A DNA stretch of 64,000 nt from Apostichopus japonicus (GCF_037975245.1 NC_092574.1:26766713-26830712); one strand, 5' to 3'. Positions 10,701 to 23,015 are shown, numbered from the stretch's first letter. Translations and numbers: made by a program. Notes: generated by a model from the sequence alone, not told the origin.

Positions 10701-13700
10701 TCAGGAAATATCACAGTTGTATGTACAGTAATACATAGATCATATGCAGGCCTGCAAACCTAAAAACATACATACACACTGTACTGTCCAACATCACGAA
10801 AATGAAAGGCATATAATCAGGGCGTCCGTAGGTTGAATAGGTGTTTACATCAAATTCAGTTTGCTTGGTAACTCAATACCCCAAAATTGGTAATTGATAA
10901 ATTGGTATCACCCCCAAAGTTGATGTTCTATTCACCAAACCTACACATCTCTCCTACAGTGTACAGTACATATTGATGTTCTATTCACCAAACCTACACA
11001 TCTCTCCTACAGTGCACATATTGGTGTTCTATTCACCAAACCTACACATCTCTCCTACAGTGTACATATTGGTGTTCTATTCACCAAACCGACACATCTC
11101 TCCTACAGTGTACAAATTGGTGTTCTATTCACCAAACCTACACATCTCTCCTACAGTGTACATATTGGTGTTCTATTCACCAAACCTACACATCTCTCCT
11201 ACAGTGTTCATATTGGTGTTCTACTCACCAAACCTACACATCTCTCCTACATTGGTAATATTGGTGTTCTATTCACCAAACCTACACATCTCTCCTACAG
11301 TGTACAAATTGGTGTTCTATTCACAAAACCTACACATCTCTCCTACAGTGTACATATTGGTGTTCTATTCACCAAACCTACACATCTCTCCTACAGTGTA
11401 CATATTGGTGTTCTATTCATCAAACCTACACATCTCTCCTACAGTGTACATATTAGTGTTCTATTCACCAAACCTACACATCTCTCCTATAGTGTTCATA
11501 TTGGTTTTCTATTCATCAAACCTACACATCTCTCCTACAGTGTACATATTGATGTTCTATTCATCAAAACCTACACATCTCTCCTACAGTGTACATGTTG
11601 GTGTTCTATTCACCAAACCTACACATCTCTCCTACAGTGTACATATTGGTGTTCTATTCACCAAACCTACACATCTCTCCTATAGTGTTCATATTGGTTT
11701 TCTATTCATCAAACCTACACATCTCTCCTACATTGGTAATATTGGTGTTCTATTCACCAAACCTGCACATCTCTCCTACAGTGTACATATTGGTGTTCTA
11801 TTCACCAAACCTACACATCTCTCCTATAGTGTACATATTGGTGTTCTATTCACTAAACCTACACATCTCTCCTACAGTGTACATATTGGTGTTCTATTCA
11901 CTAATCCTACACATCTCTCCTGCAATGTATATATTGGTGTTCTATTCACCAAACCTACACATCTCTCCTACAGTGTTCATATTGGTGTTCTATTCATCAA
12001 ACCTACACATCTCTCCTACAGTATACATATTGGTGTTCTATTCACTAAACCTACACATCTCTCCTACAGTGTACATATTGGTGTTCTATTCACCAAACCT
12101 ACACATCTCTCCTACAGTGTACATATTGGTGTTCTATTCACCAAACATACACATCTCTCCTACAGTGTACATATTGGTGTTCTGTTCATCAAACCTACAC
12201 ATCTCTCCTACAGTGTACATATAGGTGTTCTATTCATTAAACCTACACATCTCTCCTACAGTGTACATATTGGTGTTCTATTCACCAAACCTACACATCT
12301 CTCCTATAGTGTTCATATTGGTTTTCTATTCATCAAACCTACACATGTCTCCTACATTGGTAATATTGGTGTTCTATTCACTAAACCTGCACATCTCTCC
12401 TACAGTGTACATATTGGTGTTCTATTCACCAAACCTACACATCTCTCCTATAGTGTACATATTGGTGTTCTATTCACTAAACCTACACATCTCTCCTACA
12501 GTGTACATATTGGTGTTCTATTCACTAATCCTACACATCTCTCCTGCAATGTATATATTGGTGTTCTATTCACCAAACCTACACATCTCTCCTACAGTGT
12601 TCATATTGGTGTTCTATTCATCAAACCTACACATCTCTCCTACAGTATACATATTGGTGTTCTATTCACTAAACCTACACATCTCTCCTACAGTGTACAT
12701 ATTGGTGTTCTATTCACCAAACCTACACATCTCTCCTACAGTGTACATATTGGTGTTCTATTCACCAAACATACACATCTCTCCTACAGTGTACATATTG
12801 GTGTTCTGTTCATCAAACCTACACATCTCTCCTACAGTGTACATATAGGTGTTCTATTCATTAAACCTACACATCTCTCCTACAGTGTACATATTGGTGT
12901 TCTATTCACCAAACCTACACATCTCTCCTATAGTGTACATATTGGTGTTCTATTCACCAAACCTACACTTCTCTCCTACAGTGTACATATTGGTGTTCTA
13001 TTCACCAAACCTACACATCTCTCCTACAGTGTACATGTTGGTGTTCTATTCACCAAACATACACATCTCTCCTACAGTGTACTGTACATATTGGTGTTCT
13101 ATTCACCAAACCTACACATCTCTCCTACAGTGTACATATAGGTGTTCTATTCATTAAACCTACACATCTCTCCTACAGTGTACATATTGGTGTTCTATTC
13201 ACCAAACCTACACATCTCTCCTACAGTGTACATGTTGGTGTTCTATTCACCAAACATACACATCTCTCCTACAGTGTACTGTACATATTGGTGTTCTATT
13301 CACCAAACCTACACATCTCTCCTACAGTGTACATATCGGTTTAAATATTGGTTATATGTGTGTTTTATTGTAATCGATTGTATGTACAGAGTCATGAATT
13401 ACTTGGTTTTATTATTGGTAATATGTGGGTTTTCTTGTTTAAGGTTGTATGTTCAGAGTCATGAATTAATTGGTTTTATAATTGGTAATATGTTGCTTAT
13501 ATTGTTTAAGGCTGTATGTACAGAGTCGTGAAGTACTTGGTTTTATTATTGGTAATATGTGGGTTTCATTGTATTCGGTTGTATGTACAGAGTCGTGAAT
13601 TACTTGGTTTTATTATTGGTAATATACGGATTTTATTGTTTAAGGTTGTGTGTAATGAGTCACGATTTCTTTTGATTTCCTCTTCCAACTGATCATTGGA

Positions 13701-15950
13701 AGATCAGTCAAACACATAATGATCCTCTTTAAGGATTCGGTTACATTACCTCATTGAGAAGGCTCTTGCAGGTTTCCATAGCTTCATCAACTGTTAGTAC
13801 ATTGTCGAGAGATGTTGCTTCTTCATCTTCCTCCAGGCTCATCCTTGATCTGGTAGACACTTTGGGAGTTTTCATAAATTTAGCTGCCCTCTTAGGAGTT
13901 TTTCCTTTAGCTATCAACCATTGTTCAAGTTTTTCTCTGCAAAGGAAAGAAGAGGTGGTCATCTCCCTACACAAATTTATTTAATAAAAGCAGGGATTTT
14001 CCTTACGAAATGGTGAATAATATAATGAGAAATGCTGAAATGTAAACAACATAATCTATGAATCAGCGGACTGCTGTATAACCCAGGGCATAACATAAAT
14101 CACTGGGTAAGTTGAATTAAGCCTTTATCTACAAATTTCCAAACTCAGTTTCAATGAACAAATGATTGTGAGCTGAATAGATAACAAGCAAAACATACCT
14201 CATGCTTTCCTGTGTTCCTTCCTGAGAAGTAGAAGGTCTTTCGTGAACACTTGGTTTAGTAAGACTGGTCTTGTGTAACCATTTATGGCTCTCAGCTCTC
14301 AATTTTCTTTGCTCTCCAAGGCCTCCATTTGTTGTTACCTTTGACTGCCTCCAGGGTCTTTCTCTCGTCATCCTCCTGTCCTTCCTCTCTGCAACTGAGT
14401 TCATCTTGTTTCCACTTTGCTCTCCTCCTAAAGTGTTAGCAGATCTCTTCTTAGCAGCTCTCCTCTTCACCTGCAATTCCCGTCTCAAGTCATTTTCCTC
14501 ATCCTCATCTTTCAAGTCTCTCTCTTGTTTCTCATGTTGAGTGTTTAGCTTCTTTCCAGTTGACAGGGTCAATGTTTCTCTTCTAGCATTGCTGGTATCA
14601 TTTTTGCTTACTTCTTGAGAAACAATTTTGGAGTCCCTTTTAGATCTAGAGTCCATCTTGACTTTACCAGTGGACAGGGTCAGTGTTTCTCTTCGATTTG
14701 TACTCTTCCTCACAGATTTACGATTCTCTTTTCCATTCATTCTCTTCTCAGTCTGTTGGGGAGTTCTCCTGGCAGAAGCTAAAGTCTTCCTGTAGTTCAG
14801 ATGTCTCGGTGATGTGTTGTAACTCCAGCTAGTCTTGAGATTCGACTCAACTAGTAATTTCATCTTCTCGCTGGCTTTGGAAGGAACTTTGCCTTTATTT
14901 TGTTGCATTGAAGTGGATCCAGCTTTAAATGGTTTCTTCGTGGAAGCTTTCATTGAGGTCTGCCTCTTTTTCTTCTCTGTCTTCCATTTCTCTAGTTTCT
15001 CCCTGCAAGGTGAACACAATATATTACAATCACCTGTTACATAGTAAGACATCTAAACTGAATGCTACATTAGTTTTCAAAGCCATTAAGCAAAATAACA
15101 AAAAAGGGGGAGGTTTGTAGAGGAAGAATGAGAAAAAGAAAACCCTTTCCTTCTTATTTGCTGCTGATAGCAGCTGGTTGTCATGGCAATCCAGCAGAGT
15201 TGTAACAAGTCACTTTATTTTGAGTAAATTGAGTTCAAGTTAAGTCTCTAGTACCAGTACTTTTCCTGACTCCATTCAGTGTGCTATCTTCTTTTTAAAA
15301 TTTCTTCATTTCGGAGAATGAGTGGCTTGAACCATTACTTGTTTGTGACAATGGACAATTAAGGCCTAGAATACTTTAATATCAAGTGTACAGTACATAA
15401 AGGTAAACTCAGCATAATTTGCATATCGAAGGGCACTTGACTTTGCTGTCATGAATACAGGCAAAATACAATCCCAGGCACCATTTCAAAACAATGCAAG
15501 GAGTAGGTATGGTACAGTAGGTTAGTGGCATGCCCATCAAAGCTGTTTCAGATGAGAAGAAAAAAAGTGTACCCTATCATTTCCAGTCTAGAAGTAAATT
15601 ATTTACAATTGTACAACTGGCTACACATTTATTTATGTAAAGATCTATACTGGTTGTTTAAACACTGACTAAATAGTATTTACTTTCAATAATTATTTTT
15701 TCTCAACTAAAACTTCACAAACCTAGAAACCCAGCTACATGAAATGTGAACAATTTTATTCTCTGGATAAGTTCTCGCTTCTGTAATAAACTGTGCCATC
15801 TCTAACAGGATCTTTTGCAAATATTGGGTTCCTTTAAATATGATCTTACCACATGGATGGAGACCTATACTGGTCTAAATTTGACTTTGTCATTTCTCCC
15901 TCTGACTTGATAACAGATGTTGAAACCATAGTTCTCTTTGCAGACTTCAT
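7720..15950 (-). CDS. CKAP2L: CKAP2/CKAP2L-like mitotic microtubule-associated protein, six exons
   Basis: Exons (minus strand) are 15950-15850, 15002-14199, 13936-13750, 10667-10521, 10160-9985 and 7978-7720. All junctions are GT/AG with compatible phases, giving 557 residues (vertebrate CKAP2/CKAP2L are about 680-745). An N-terminal EKLEKW motif at the exon 1/2 join resembles the family's N-terminal motif. A KEN box (about residues 125-127) lies in a Lys/Arg-rich, disordered exon 2, which also holds RRETLTLSTGK twice. Exon 3 has REKLEQWLIAKGKTPKR. Exons 3-4 join as CKSLLNE-GCPAEYLFDWL, matching the CKAP2 C-terminal helical domain. Exons 5-6 join as TPYFKR-IQQALGR, then TPVRRSIRLSKRK. Family members bind spindle microtubules and are removed by APC/C; KEN boxes fit that. 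Exon 1 (MKSAKRTM..., in a possible exon with 5' UTR from 15971) is the weakest part. The choice between CKAP2 and CKAP2L is uncertain. Confidence 0.85.
8936..9950. repeat. Minisatellite B, 40/41-bp unit, ~25 copies, in CKAP2-like intron 5
   Basis: Units start TCTCTTGACCTAAGTAT and come in two forms: a 41-bp form with GCAATATTGCTGCTATGCAG and a 40-bp form with CAATAATGTTGTTATGCA. They are interspersed irregularly. The array ends only about 35 bp from the splice donor of exon 5 (donor at 9984). The short Ser/Leu/Ile-rich minus-strand frames inside are products of the repeat. Confidence 0.95.
10925..13345. repeat. Minisatellite C, 48-bp unit, ~50 copies, in CKAP2-like intron 3
   Basis: The 48-bp unit contains CTATTCACCAAACCTACACA, TCTCTCCTACAG and TGTACATATTGGTGTT. 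As 48 is divisible by three and two frames lack stops, the array yields long false reading frames (16-residue repeat VFYSPNLHISPTVYIL), up to 722 codons. A higher-order repeat of 13 units (624 bp) is visible: rare variants near 11730 and 11920 recur near 12354 and 12544. A third partial block begins near 12849. A TGTACTGTACA insertion variant occurs at 13078 and 13276. Confidence 0.97.
13345..13655. repeat. Short tandem array D, ~67-bp unit, ~4.5 copies
   Basis: Direct repeats contain GTATGTACAGAGTC(A/G)TGAA and TTTTATTATTGGTAATATG. They lie directly after minisatellite C, about 95 bp downstream (plus direction) of which CKAP2-like exon 3 starts. The unit is unrelated to array C. Confidence 0.85.
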
Positions 15951-15971
15951 TTCTCATGTAGATGGTAAGTT

Positions 15972-17073
15972 CTGTGAAAAACAATTTACAAGTACAGTAG
16001 CAATTGGGATAAGTTGTTGTAACCAATGCAAATTTATAAAGTACATGTAACTATTTAATATATATTCTATTTCTGGTCTGTAAGAATACAGAAAATTTTG
16101 ACATTGTCAAAACAATTCCTGCAAGCAGGCACGTAGCCAGTCCTGTCGGTATGGGTGGGGGGGGGGTGGGGGAAATGGGGGATTAAATGATTGCCTTGAT
16201 ATCATGGTTTAAATTTAATTGTGAAACACTGAATAATATTGAATTAAAGCAGTCGATATATTGTACAAACATGGTCATCTGTGGTTGATTGTTCTTGGAC
16301 TTCTTTCCTTTGAGCTTCTAGTGTCTGAAAGTTCTGTTTCTATTATTATTTTCAGGGGTATACAGTAGCTAGACTTTAATTTTTGGGAGTGGGCATTGCA
16401 TTAATTCATGGGAGGCTTCAGGTTGGAATGACCCGACAGCGCCTAAGGCACTACTGGATCCTGAGGGCGTGGGTGCCCCTGGAAGCTCTGGGGTACTTAC
16501 AAATTTGAGCAATGAAGCATTTAATATCTTCAAATTGCATCGGATGCGCACAAATTAAAACAGACAATAAAAGTCACCATTTAACCAATTTTATTATAAA
16601 AGCCAAACTTGGACTAATGGCTGATGATGCAGGGGGCTTGCGGGTGGGGAAGGTGGTAGGGGTTGCATGGGGCTTTGGAACAATAACTACCTACAGTAGG
16701 ATGGATAGCATTCTTTTAGACAGTGACTGTAGTGCTTGTTTACAGTATGTACGTGTGAGCTAGCTTGCTATGTAAAGTATTATAGTACTGTATTGTGGAG
16801 TGATGTAATAGCCGTTACTAGGCATTGAGTTCAGTATTAGGGTATTCCTGGTTTGTAATGAGTTCAAATACCTGGGAGGTTGGAATGGGTTTGTTGGCAT
16901 GTGTTTCGTGGAATGTTTTGTCTAGAGAGAGAAATAAGAGCAGAAAACAGTTCAAAAGCTACATTTTACAAAATACAGTGATATTATTTATATTCTACAC
17001 TACTTTTATATGTTCATGTCTTCATTTTTACAGTTTAGGGCACAGGTTTTCCCTCTCCCCTGTAGCTACTGTA
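15972..17073. other. No gene recognised; one MITE end
   Basis: Sequence upstream of the CKAP2-like gene. A hAT-like left terminus (CAGGCACGTAGCCAG, about 16131) with a G-run follows, but no matching right end was found, so it is probably a truncated element. The promoter of the CKAP2-like gene may lie here or further upstream; no clear motif was seen. Confidence 0.4.
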
Positions 17074-17465
17074 CAGTGGCGGAGCTAGGAGTATTGGTCA
17101 GGGGGGGCAAGAATGGTCTGTAGGGGCGCTTTCAACACTATCTAAGCGGAGCGCCACCACAGGTTGGCGCGGAGCGTACAGAAAATTTTTGAGTAAAGAT
17201 ACTCCCTAGATCGCTGGAAATGACCCTTTCCGGGCCTTGCTAATTTGCAGATAAACGAAGAATAAATAGGTGTCATCGCCATTTTGTCAGAAAATTACAC
17301 CAACAGAATATGACAAATGTCAATAGGTAGATGAGAGCGCAATAAAAAGTCAATAATCGCGAATAAGTAAAAAGTAGTTAAAGCTGAAAAGGGCGCCAGC
17401 AGTCCATTTGAGTCCGTCAGGGGGGAGCATTCAACCCCCCTGACTGAATGGACGCTCCGCCACTG
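17074..17465. mobile_element. hAT-type MITE (392 bp), 12-bp perfect TIR
   Basis: Ends CAGGTGG-like: precisely CAGTGGCGGAGC at the left and GCTCCGCCACTG at the right, a perfect 12-bp TIR. Flanks share ACTGTA on both sides (6 bp; 8 bp if CA is counted as target on the left). The inside holds the two-box module (CTAAGCGGAGCGCCACC at 17142, then a GATCGCTGGAAATGACC box). A reverse-oriented, interrupted copy lies at 27163-28711. Confidence 0.85.
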
Positions 17466-18618
17466 ACTGTACACCTCTGTTATATTCCATGCTATGATGA
17501 ACTGAAACATTGATACTTAGCCGTAATTTTATCCCAAAAAATTGTTTATACAGTTACACACATTACACTGAAGGTTATTCGTGTACTGTCTGTACATGAC
17601 ATAAATAGAAAAAAAAAAATCTACAGTATCATCAAATGTTGTAAGACAAGTACGTCCTGCACGTAAACTGAGTAAATGCTGGTTCATTGTATTGATTCAA
17701 GTTTTAACTTGGTTTGTTTCTGCATCAATGGTCTTTCAATAGGAAACTATTAGTAACAACATACTTGCAAGGTCCATCTGTAAGACTGTAGACAAGACAT
17801 TGGCAATTTATATCTCTCATGAGTGCACTTTGTTGCTTTTCTCATAATGTCAAAAGATTTCTTTACTGCCTACCTGTATAGCGGGTGTTCCTATTCAAAT
17901 GAAACAAAAAATTTGAGTCCTACCAATCTCTTAATTATGTATACTTTAAAGTTGACTGCATCAAATTTGAAGTCCTCTGAAATATTGTGCTCTATGCTGA
18001 GAATTTCAGCCTGTTACTTCATACATGGTGGATCTTAGACACAATTTCGGTAGCTTCAAGCGACTGAATGACCCCTCACTTGAAGCAGATGACATCGTGA
18101 TTGTACCAAAAATTCTATACAAAGGATGCCCTGCCTGCCTCAGTTCTTGTCCCATTTCCATTTCTCCTCTCCCTCCCTGTGTCAATAATCCCTAGATTCT
18201 TCTCATTTCTTTCTTTTCCATTTTGTCTGTCTAGAGCTCTTTCTCACCTTTTCTCATCTCTTTTTCTTCCTTCTTTTTTTTTGTTATTTTCACTTCTTCG
18301 TTATTTCAACTTTTTTGCCTAATTTCTTTTCACCTTAAAGCCTTAGGCCTAAAGGGAAACATCCAAAGTTGCCACAGAGAAACAAGGGAACAGCAAGTTT
18401 GTATTTTGGGACACTTTCATGTGATTCCACCCATTTAGTGGAATTGTTTGGTATTAAACTTCAACACATGCCCGAAGTTTGAGAAATTTTTAATTGTCTT
18501 GAGCAGTTTGAATCCCGACCTTACAGATATTGTAATGGTAAATAGTATAGGCCTATTTACTTCTGGTGCAATATGTTCAAACCATCCATTAATCACTTAG
18601 CTGAAGAAGAAAACTGAA
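17466..18618. other. No gene recognised
   Basis: AT-rich sequence with a pyrimidine-rich stretch at about 18130-18330 that gives low-complexity Phe/Leu/Ser frames. No coding evidence. Confidence 0.4.
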
Positions 18619-18874
18619 CAAAGTGGCTATTCTTACGACTGTTCGTAAGAATAATTTCCGACTACGCATGCGCAGTTGCTATTTTTATGACAGGAGAACT
18701 ATTTTTTACGACCAGGAGTAACAATAATTTCCGGTTAGGGTTAGGATTGGGGTTTAGGGTTACCCCTACTACATGCGCAGTTGCTTTATTTACTTTACTG
18801 CGCTTGAATTCGCCTTTGTCGTAAGAATAGTTTATAAATAATTGTTACGACTAGTCGTAAGAATAGCCACGGCC
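18619..18874. mobile_element. MITE with 9-bp TSD and TTAGGG-like core, copy 1
   Basis: Flanked by AAAACTGAA at 18610-18618 and 18875-18883. The inverted ends share GTGGCTATTCTTACGACT; the outermost four bases differ. Nested just inside the left end is TTACGAC...TCGTAAGAAT dyad symmetry. The middle has GGTTAGGGTTAGG and similar vertebrate-type telomere-like units, flanked by an inverted/direct ATGCGCAGTTGC motif. A 9-bp TSD suggests a Mutator-like element. The second copy is 25709-25976. Confidence 0.85.
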
Positions 18875-18883
18875 AAAACTGAA

Positions 18884-19410
18884 CCACTGAGCAAAGTCAG
18901 CGAGATCTTCATCACTGCTATCATTTAAAATAACGTTAATACCCTTAGTACTTACTGTACAGTAGTTACTATCTTGAATACCGTATAGGTCTAGGGCCCT
19001 ACGTACATCTTATTGTTTTGTGTAAAACTAAAAGTAAGAGGGCCTGGCATTTTATTGTTTTACTAGCCTTACTTGGATAGGCTACAGTATGCCTATGAGT
19101 ATGAATACTAATTAACCTACATGATATAACTTAGACAAATTACGAAAAGCTTTGTCTAGATTTACCAACACGTACACGTTACGGATTTTCCTACCTAGTC
19201 CGCCTAGGTTACTTACAATGTAGTGATCAGCATGAATCCTAGGCTTGCCAACACACAACTATCTTATTCTTACTTAGTCAAGTTAGTGTCACTAAGGCTT
19301 GAAATCGATTTTAGATCTTAGTTCGGAGAGTATGTTTTGATATTTTAGGTGTGTATGCCTTCCATTTATATATTTATGTGTTGTTATATTTTGTATGTTT
19401 TATATGTGCA
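18884..19410. other. No gene recognised
   Basis: Unassigned sequence between the MITE and the structured tail at 19411. Confidence 0.35.
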
Positions 19411-19466
19411 GGGATCCTGGGGAGAACACTGGTTCACCAGTGACAGGATCCCTGGTTACGAATAAA
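19411..19466 (+). other. Nested hairpin with AATAAA, probable retroelement 3' tail
   Basis: An outer stem GGGATCCTG/CAGGATCCC encloses an inner stem CACTGG/CCAGTG with loop TTCA. It is followed within 10 bp by GAATAAAG and then an A-rich run. This combination looks like the structured 3' end of a non-LTR retrotransposon or SINE. No upstream body is recognisable, so the copy is 5'-truncated or it is another RNA 3' end. Confidence 0.45.
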
Positions 19467-19924
19467 GTTAATAAAGAAAAGAAAAAAGCTTAGCGTTACG
19501 ATAGTTTTTACTCTATCCTTACTGTTACTCTGTAAGACTGTAGTGACTCTTACCTAGGCTTCGTGCTCACTTTACCTTTGACTGTGCGAGTACGAAACTA
19601 GTTGTAGGCTAGATTTGCATCACATTCACAAAATCGGTGTTTTCTTCTGTCAGTTTACAATTTTAGCTCCACATCAATGGCTTCGATTAGGCAATGACAT
19701 ATTTCAAATTGGTTTTCCGTTGAACTCACTGATTGACAGGAAATGGAGGAAACGTGTTTTTGTTATGACTGCCTTGTCAATAACAGATTTCAAGCTATGC
19801 GCTAATTTGAATAAAGGGATCATGGAACAACTACAAAACCTAAGCTCGGTATGTCGTTTTATGTTGTCTGACACATCCCATCATGATGTTTTTCACCATA
19901 AAAGTATAACCCTGGCTTCTTAGT

Positions 19925-20102
19925 CATACAACCACCCAGTCAGTGCATAGGTTTTATAGTTTACATGGAGTGTACGACACACCCTGTTTCAGCCTTTGTA
20001 ATTTTGCGTTGATACGATTGAACTTACTCATTACTTCCTACATGGGTGAGACACTTTCATTAAAAAAACTTTTCATTTGACTTCTAATAGTTGACACTTA
20101 TG
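19925..20102. repeat. 178-bp dispersed repeat, copy 1
   Basis: Nearly identical to 23659-23836 (same orientation), starting CATACAACCACCCAGTCAG and ending near TAGTTGACACTT, with scattered substitutions. No TIR or TSD is seen. It may be a SINE-like or fragmentary element of unknown class. Confidence 0.8.
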
Positions 20103-23015
20103 TCATTATTCACAAAGGTTTGACATGTCGTTGCAAACACCCACCAACTTGAGGTCATTCTGCATATCCTTTAAAACATTCATTTTCATAAAACGTGAGA
20201 AAGTTTGGCATTAGAAGTTAATTGAACACAGGACTCAACAATGAGTCTGATTTCCTACATAAGAGTAATGGTTTTGTTGCTGTTGTCATATATTTACCTG
20301 GATTTACCATTGGCCAAACTAAAAGAAGATTTTTGGTTACATTGACCTGTTTTGTTTTATCACTCTATGAGATTCAACAGCCAATGCCCAGGTATACAAC
20401 TACCAAGTCTGAAGTTGACTGGTCTGATGGTTTAGAAGACATCTGAGACATTTATAGTTTGGCCTTTGAGTTACTATTACGATATTTGACATTTAATATT
20501 TTAAGTAAAATTGTAGGATGGAAATATTTCTTATAATAGTTTTGGCCATTTTGTAGTTTGGGACTGATTGACCTTTTAATGTCGTGATACAGAGGTTCCA
20601 TAGGGCTTGCCAAGACATACACCATGTTTGAATATAAGAAGTCAACAAGCCTGTTTGCTTAGGAGAAATTTGAGACACTTTCAAATAAATTTGGCCACCT
20701 ATGAGCTTTGACCTCTTTGGAATATGTGACTCTTGGCTTTAAACATTACTTGATATGATATGAACTTTGAGAATCTGATATTCTATTATTCTACATGGGT
20801 TTGAAATGTTTCAGCCAACACACATCTTAATTCCTACTTCTGACTAAATGTTTAAATAAACTATTAAACTATTTAAGATTGGTTATTTAATGATATAAGA
20901 CAACAAGTTCATATGACTGATATAAACATGAAAAAAAGACAACAAACTGTAAAGTACTCTTTAAGATTCTTCTCTCTTTTTATTTTTATTTTCCTCTGAA
21001 AAAAATTGTGCAATTCTTCTCTGAACCTCTGCTTATATTTGTGCTATGACAAAGGTTATATGACGTAACATACATACAAAAAGTGAGTTTGATATAATAA
21101 ATTAAAAGTACATGATTGGAAGGTTGTTACCTATAAGTGGTTTAATAAAAAGCAGTACAAGGACATATACATGTATATTATATAAGTTTTATCAATAGGA
21201 ATTACACAAAAACCACCTACAAGGAGTGGTGTCTTTTGTATTGTACAGTACCACATGCAACTTCCAACCAGATTCACCCATTTTCCTAAATCCATGTTCT
21301 CTACAAAGTTTATACAGTGTTTTTATTCTTCTTCTTCAAGAAACAAGATTTGGCCAGTAGTCAGTCTTAACATTTAATGACAATAGCAGATTCAGCCCTG
21401 ATTTAGCTATGCAAAGAAGAGACTAGCCACATGCACTTTTCAACTATGTTCGCCAAAAAAAAAAAAAAAAACTTCAGGCACCAAATTTCCTTTTCTTAGA
21501 GGCAAAAGACTTTCTCATGAACTTAAACATTTGATGTGAAATGGCATAGGATCTACTTCACAATGTTATGAGCAAAAAGATCTCTTTAAAGACAATTGCA
21601 ATGACGATGCCCTTCACATTGATCCATGGCTTAGTTTGGTCTTTCCGCAAAAATGCAACAATTTCACAATTTGTGTGCACTTTATGTGTGCAGGACAGAA
21701 TTAGTTAAAGTTCACTGTATAAATGGCATAAATCAGGGTGCCTCAGGATACAAATACAGGTTTCCTTCCTTTACTTTATCAATCTGTTACATGAAGAACA
21801 TGTTGACTACCATAACATTATTGAAACTAAAATGTTTGCATCTCAAAGGATATTGGACAGCAAGAACAAATAAGACCTGTTAAAACAGCTGCATGCTTTT
21901 GTTTACTGCCAGATCTAGAGTAATATCAGATTCAAGACAGATAAAGGAAGAAATAAGCCTCAATAATTAGATATTATATATTAACTTTAACAGAGGTTGC
22001 AAACTCACAGGCCCACTGAGCACCGCTTTGGGACTCATGACCTTTTGACCTAAAAATGTGAATTAAAACTGGCTGATGTATTAAAATATATTAAGAAAGT
22101 GTATTGATTACAGGTGTGCACACAACAAAATTTTACAAAATACAATGGATATAGGTGAACACATACATATTAGTTATCAAATAGTACCTTTTGTTCAAAC
22201 AGCTTAGAAATAATATAGCAAACACACACACAATGTTAAACATGATAAAATCTTCTACATATTGCATAATAAATAGGGAATAATAGGCCTATCCCCTAAA
22301 ACTCTCTCCTTCATTTAGCAGAGCAAGATAACGGCATTTTCATACTGAGTTTTATTGACCAAAGTTTACTAGTTGATATATAATTCATTACATCTAAATA
22401 TTGCTTGAAATGAGGAAAAGTGAAAATTATTGTCATTTTAATATGGGCTTTCATTTCACTAGTTTAATTTAAAAAATCATTTTAAAAGTAAGAAAGGTAT
22501 TGGGTTATTTTATTCAATTCATTGCCAAGAGATAACGCTTTGTGCGTTGTTGAAGAAATCCCTAGTGAAATCTAGAAATCTAGTGAGGTAATTATAACAA
22601 GTTTAAAGATGTTCTGGCACATACTGAAATGGTTTGAAAGTTTATTCATAAAGTATGTAACAGATTTCTTAGATTTTTATAAAGGTTTTATCTCTACTTA
22701 AGGATATGATACAGGTTATATCCAGTGCACCAGATATTTCAAGAATTTATTCCAAAAATTGTCAGAATTTTCTTTTTTAATTAAATAGGTTCTTTCTGCC
22801 CCCCTCTCAAAAAGCACCAGGCCATCCTCACAGAAAAAGTCTAGCCAAACCCCTGTCTTGTACTCTCATGAAAACTGATTTTCATCCTCAACATTTATGA
22901 CCAAAAGGCAAACAGAATCAATGTCTTCCTAAGATTTCCCATCTTTTTCTTTATTACCACTACTGTCTAAGAATTAAATGCTGAAATGGCTGTTTCTCAG
23001 AAAAGTTGCGGCCAC
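20103..23015. other. No gene recognised
   Basis: Nearly 3 kb of AT-rich intergenic sequence downstream of the URAD-like gene (which is on the minus strand). Its short frames look random. An A-run is near 21450. Confidence 0.4.

Noticed and set aside
10973-13141. 722-codon plus-strand open frame with a 16-residue repeat
   Set aside because: It is produced by the 48-bp tandem repeat, which keeps two frames open at once. It lies antisense within an intron of the CKAP2-like gene and has no unique sequence.
8936-13345. CRISPR-like arrays
   Set aside because: The repeats are contiguous minisatellites without unique spacers, in a eukaryotic gene.
14271-15120. Plus-strand Cys/Leu/Ser-rich frames
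   Set aside because: They are antisense shadows of CKAP2-like exon 2.
16131-16500. hAT MITE starting CAGGCACGTAGCCAG
   Set aside because: Only the left terminus and a G-run are visible; no right end or TSD was found, so only a truncated terminus is noted.
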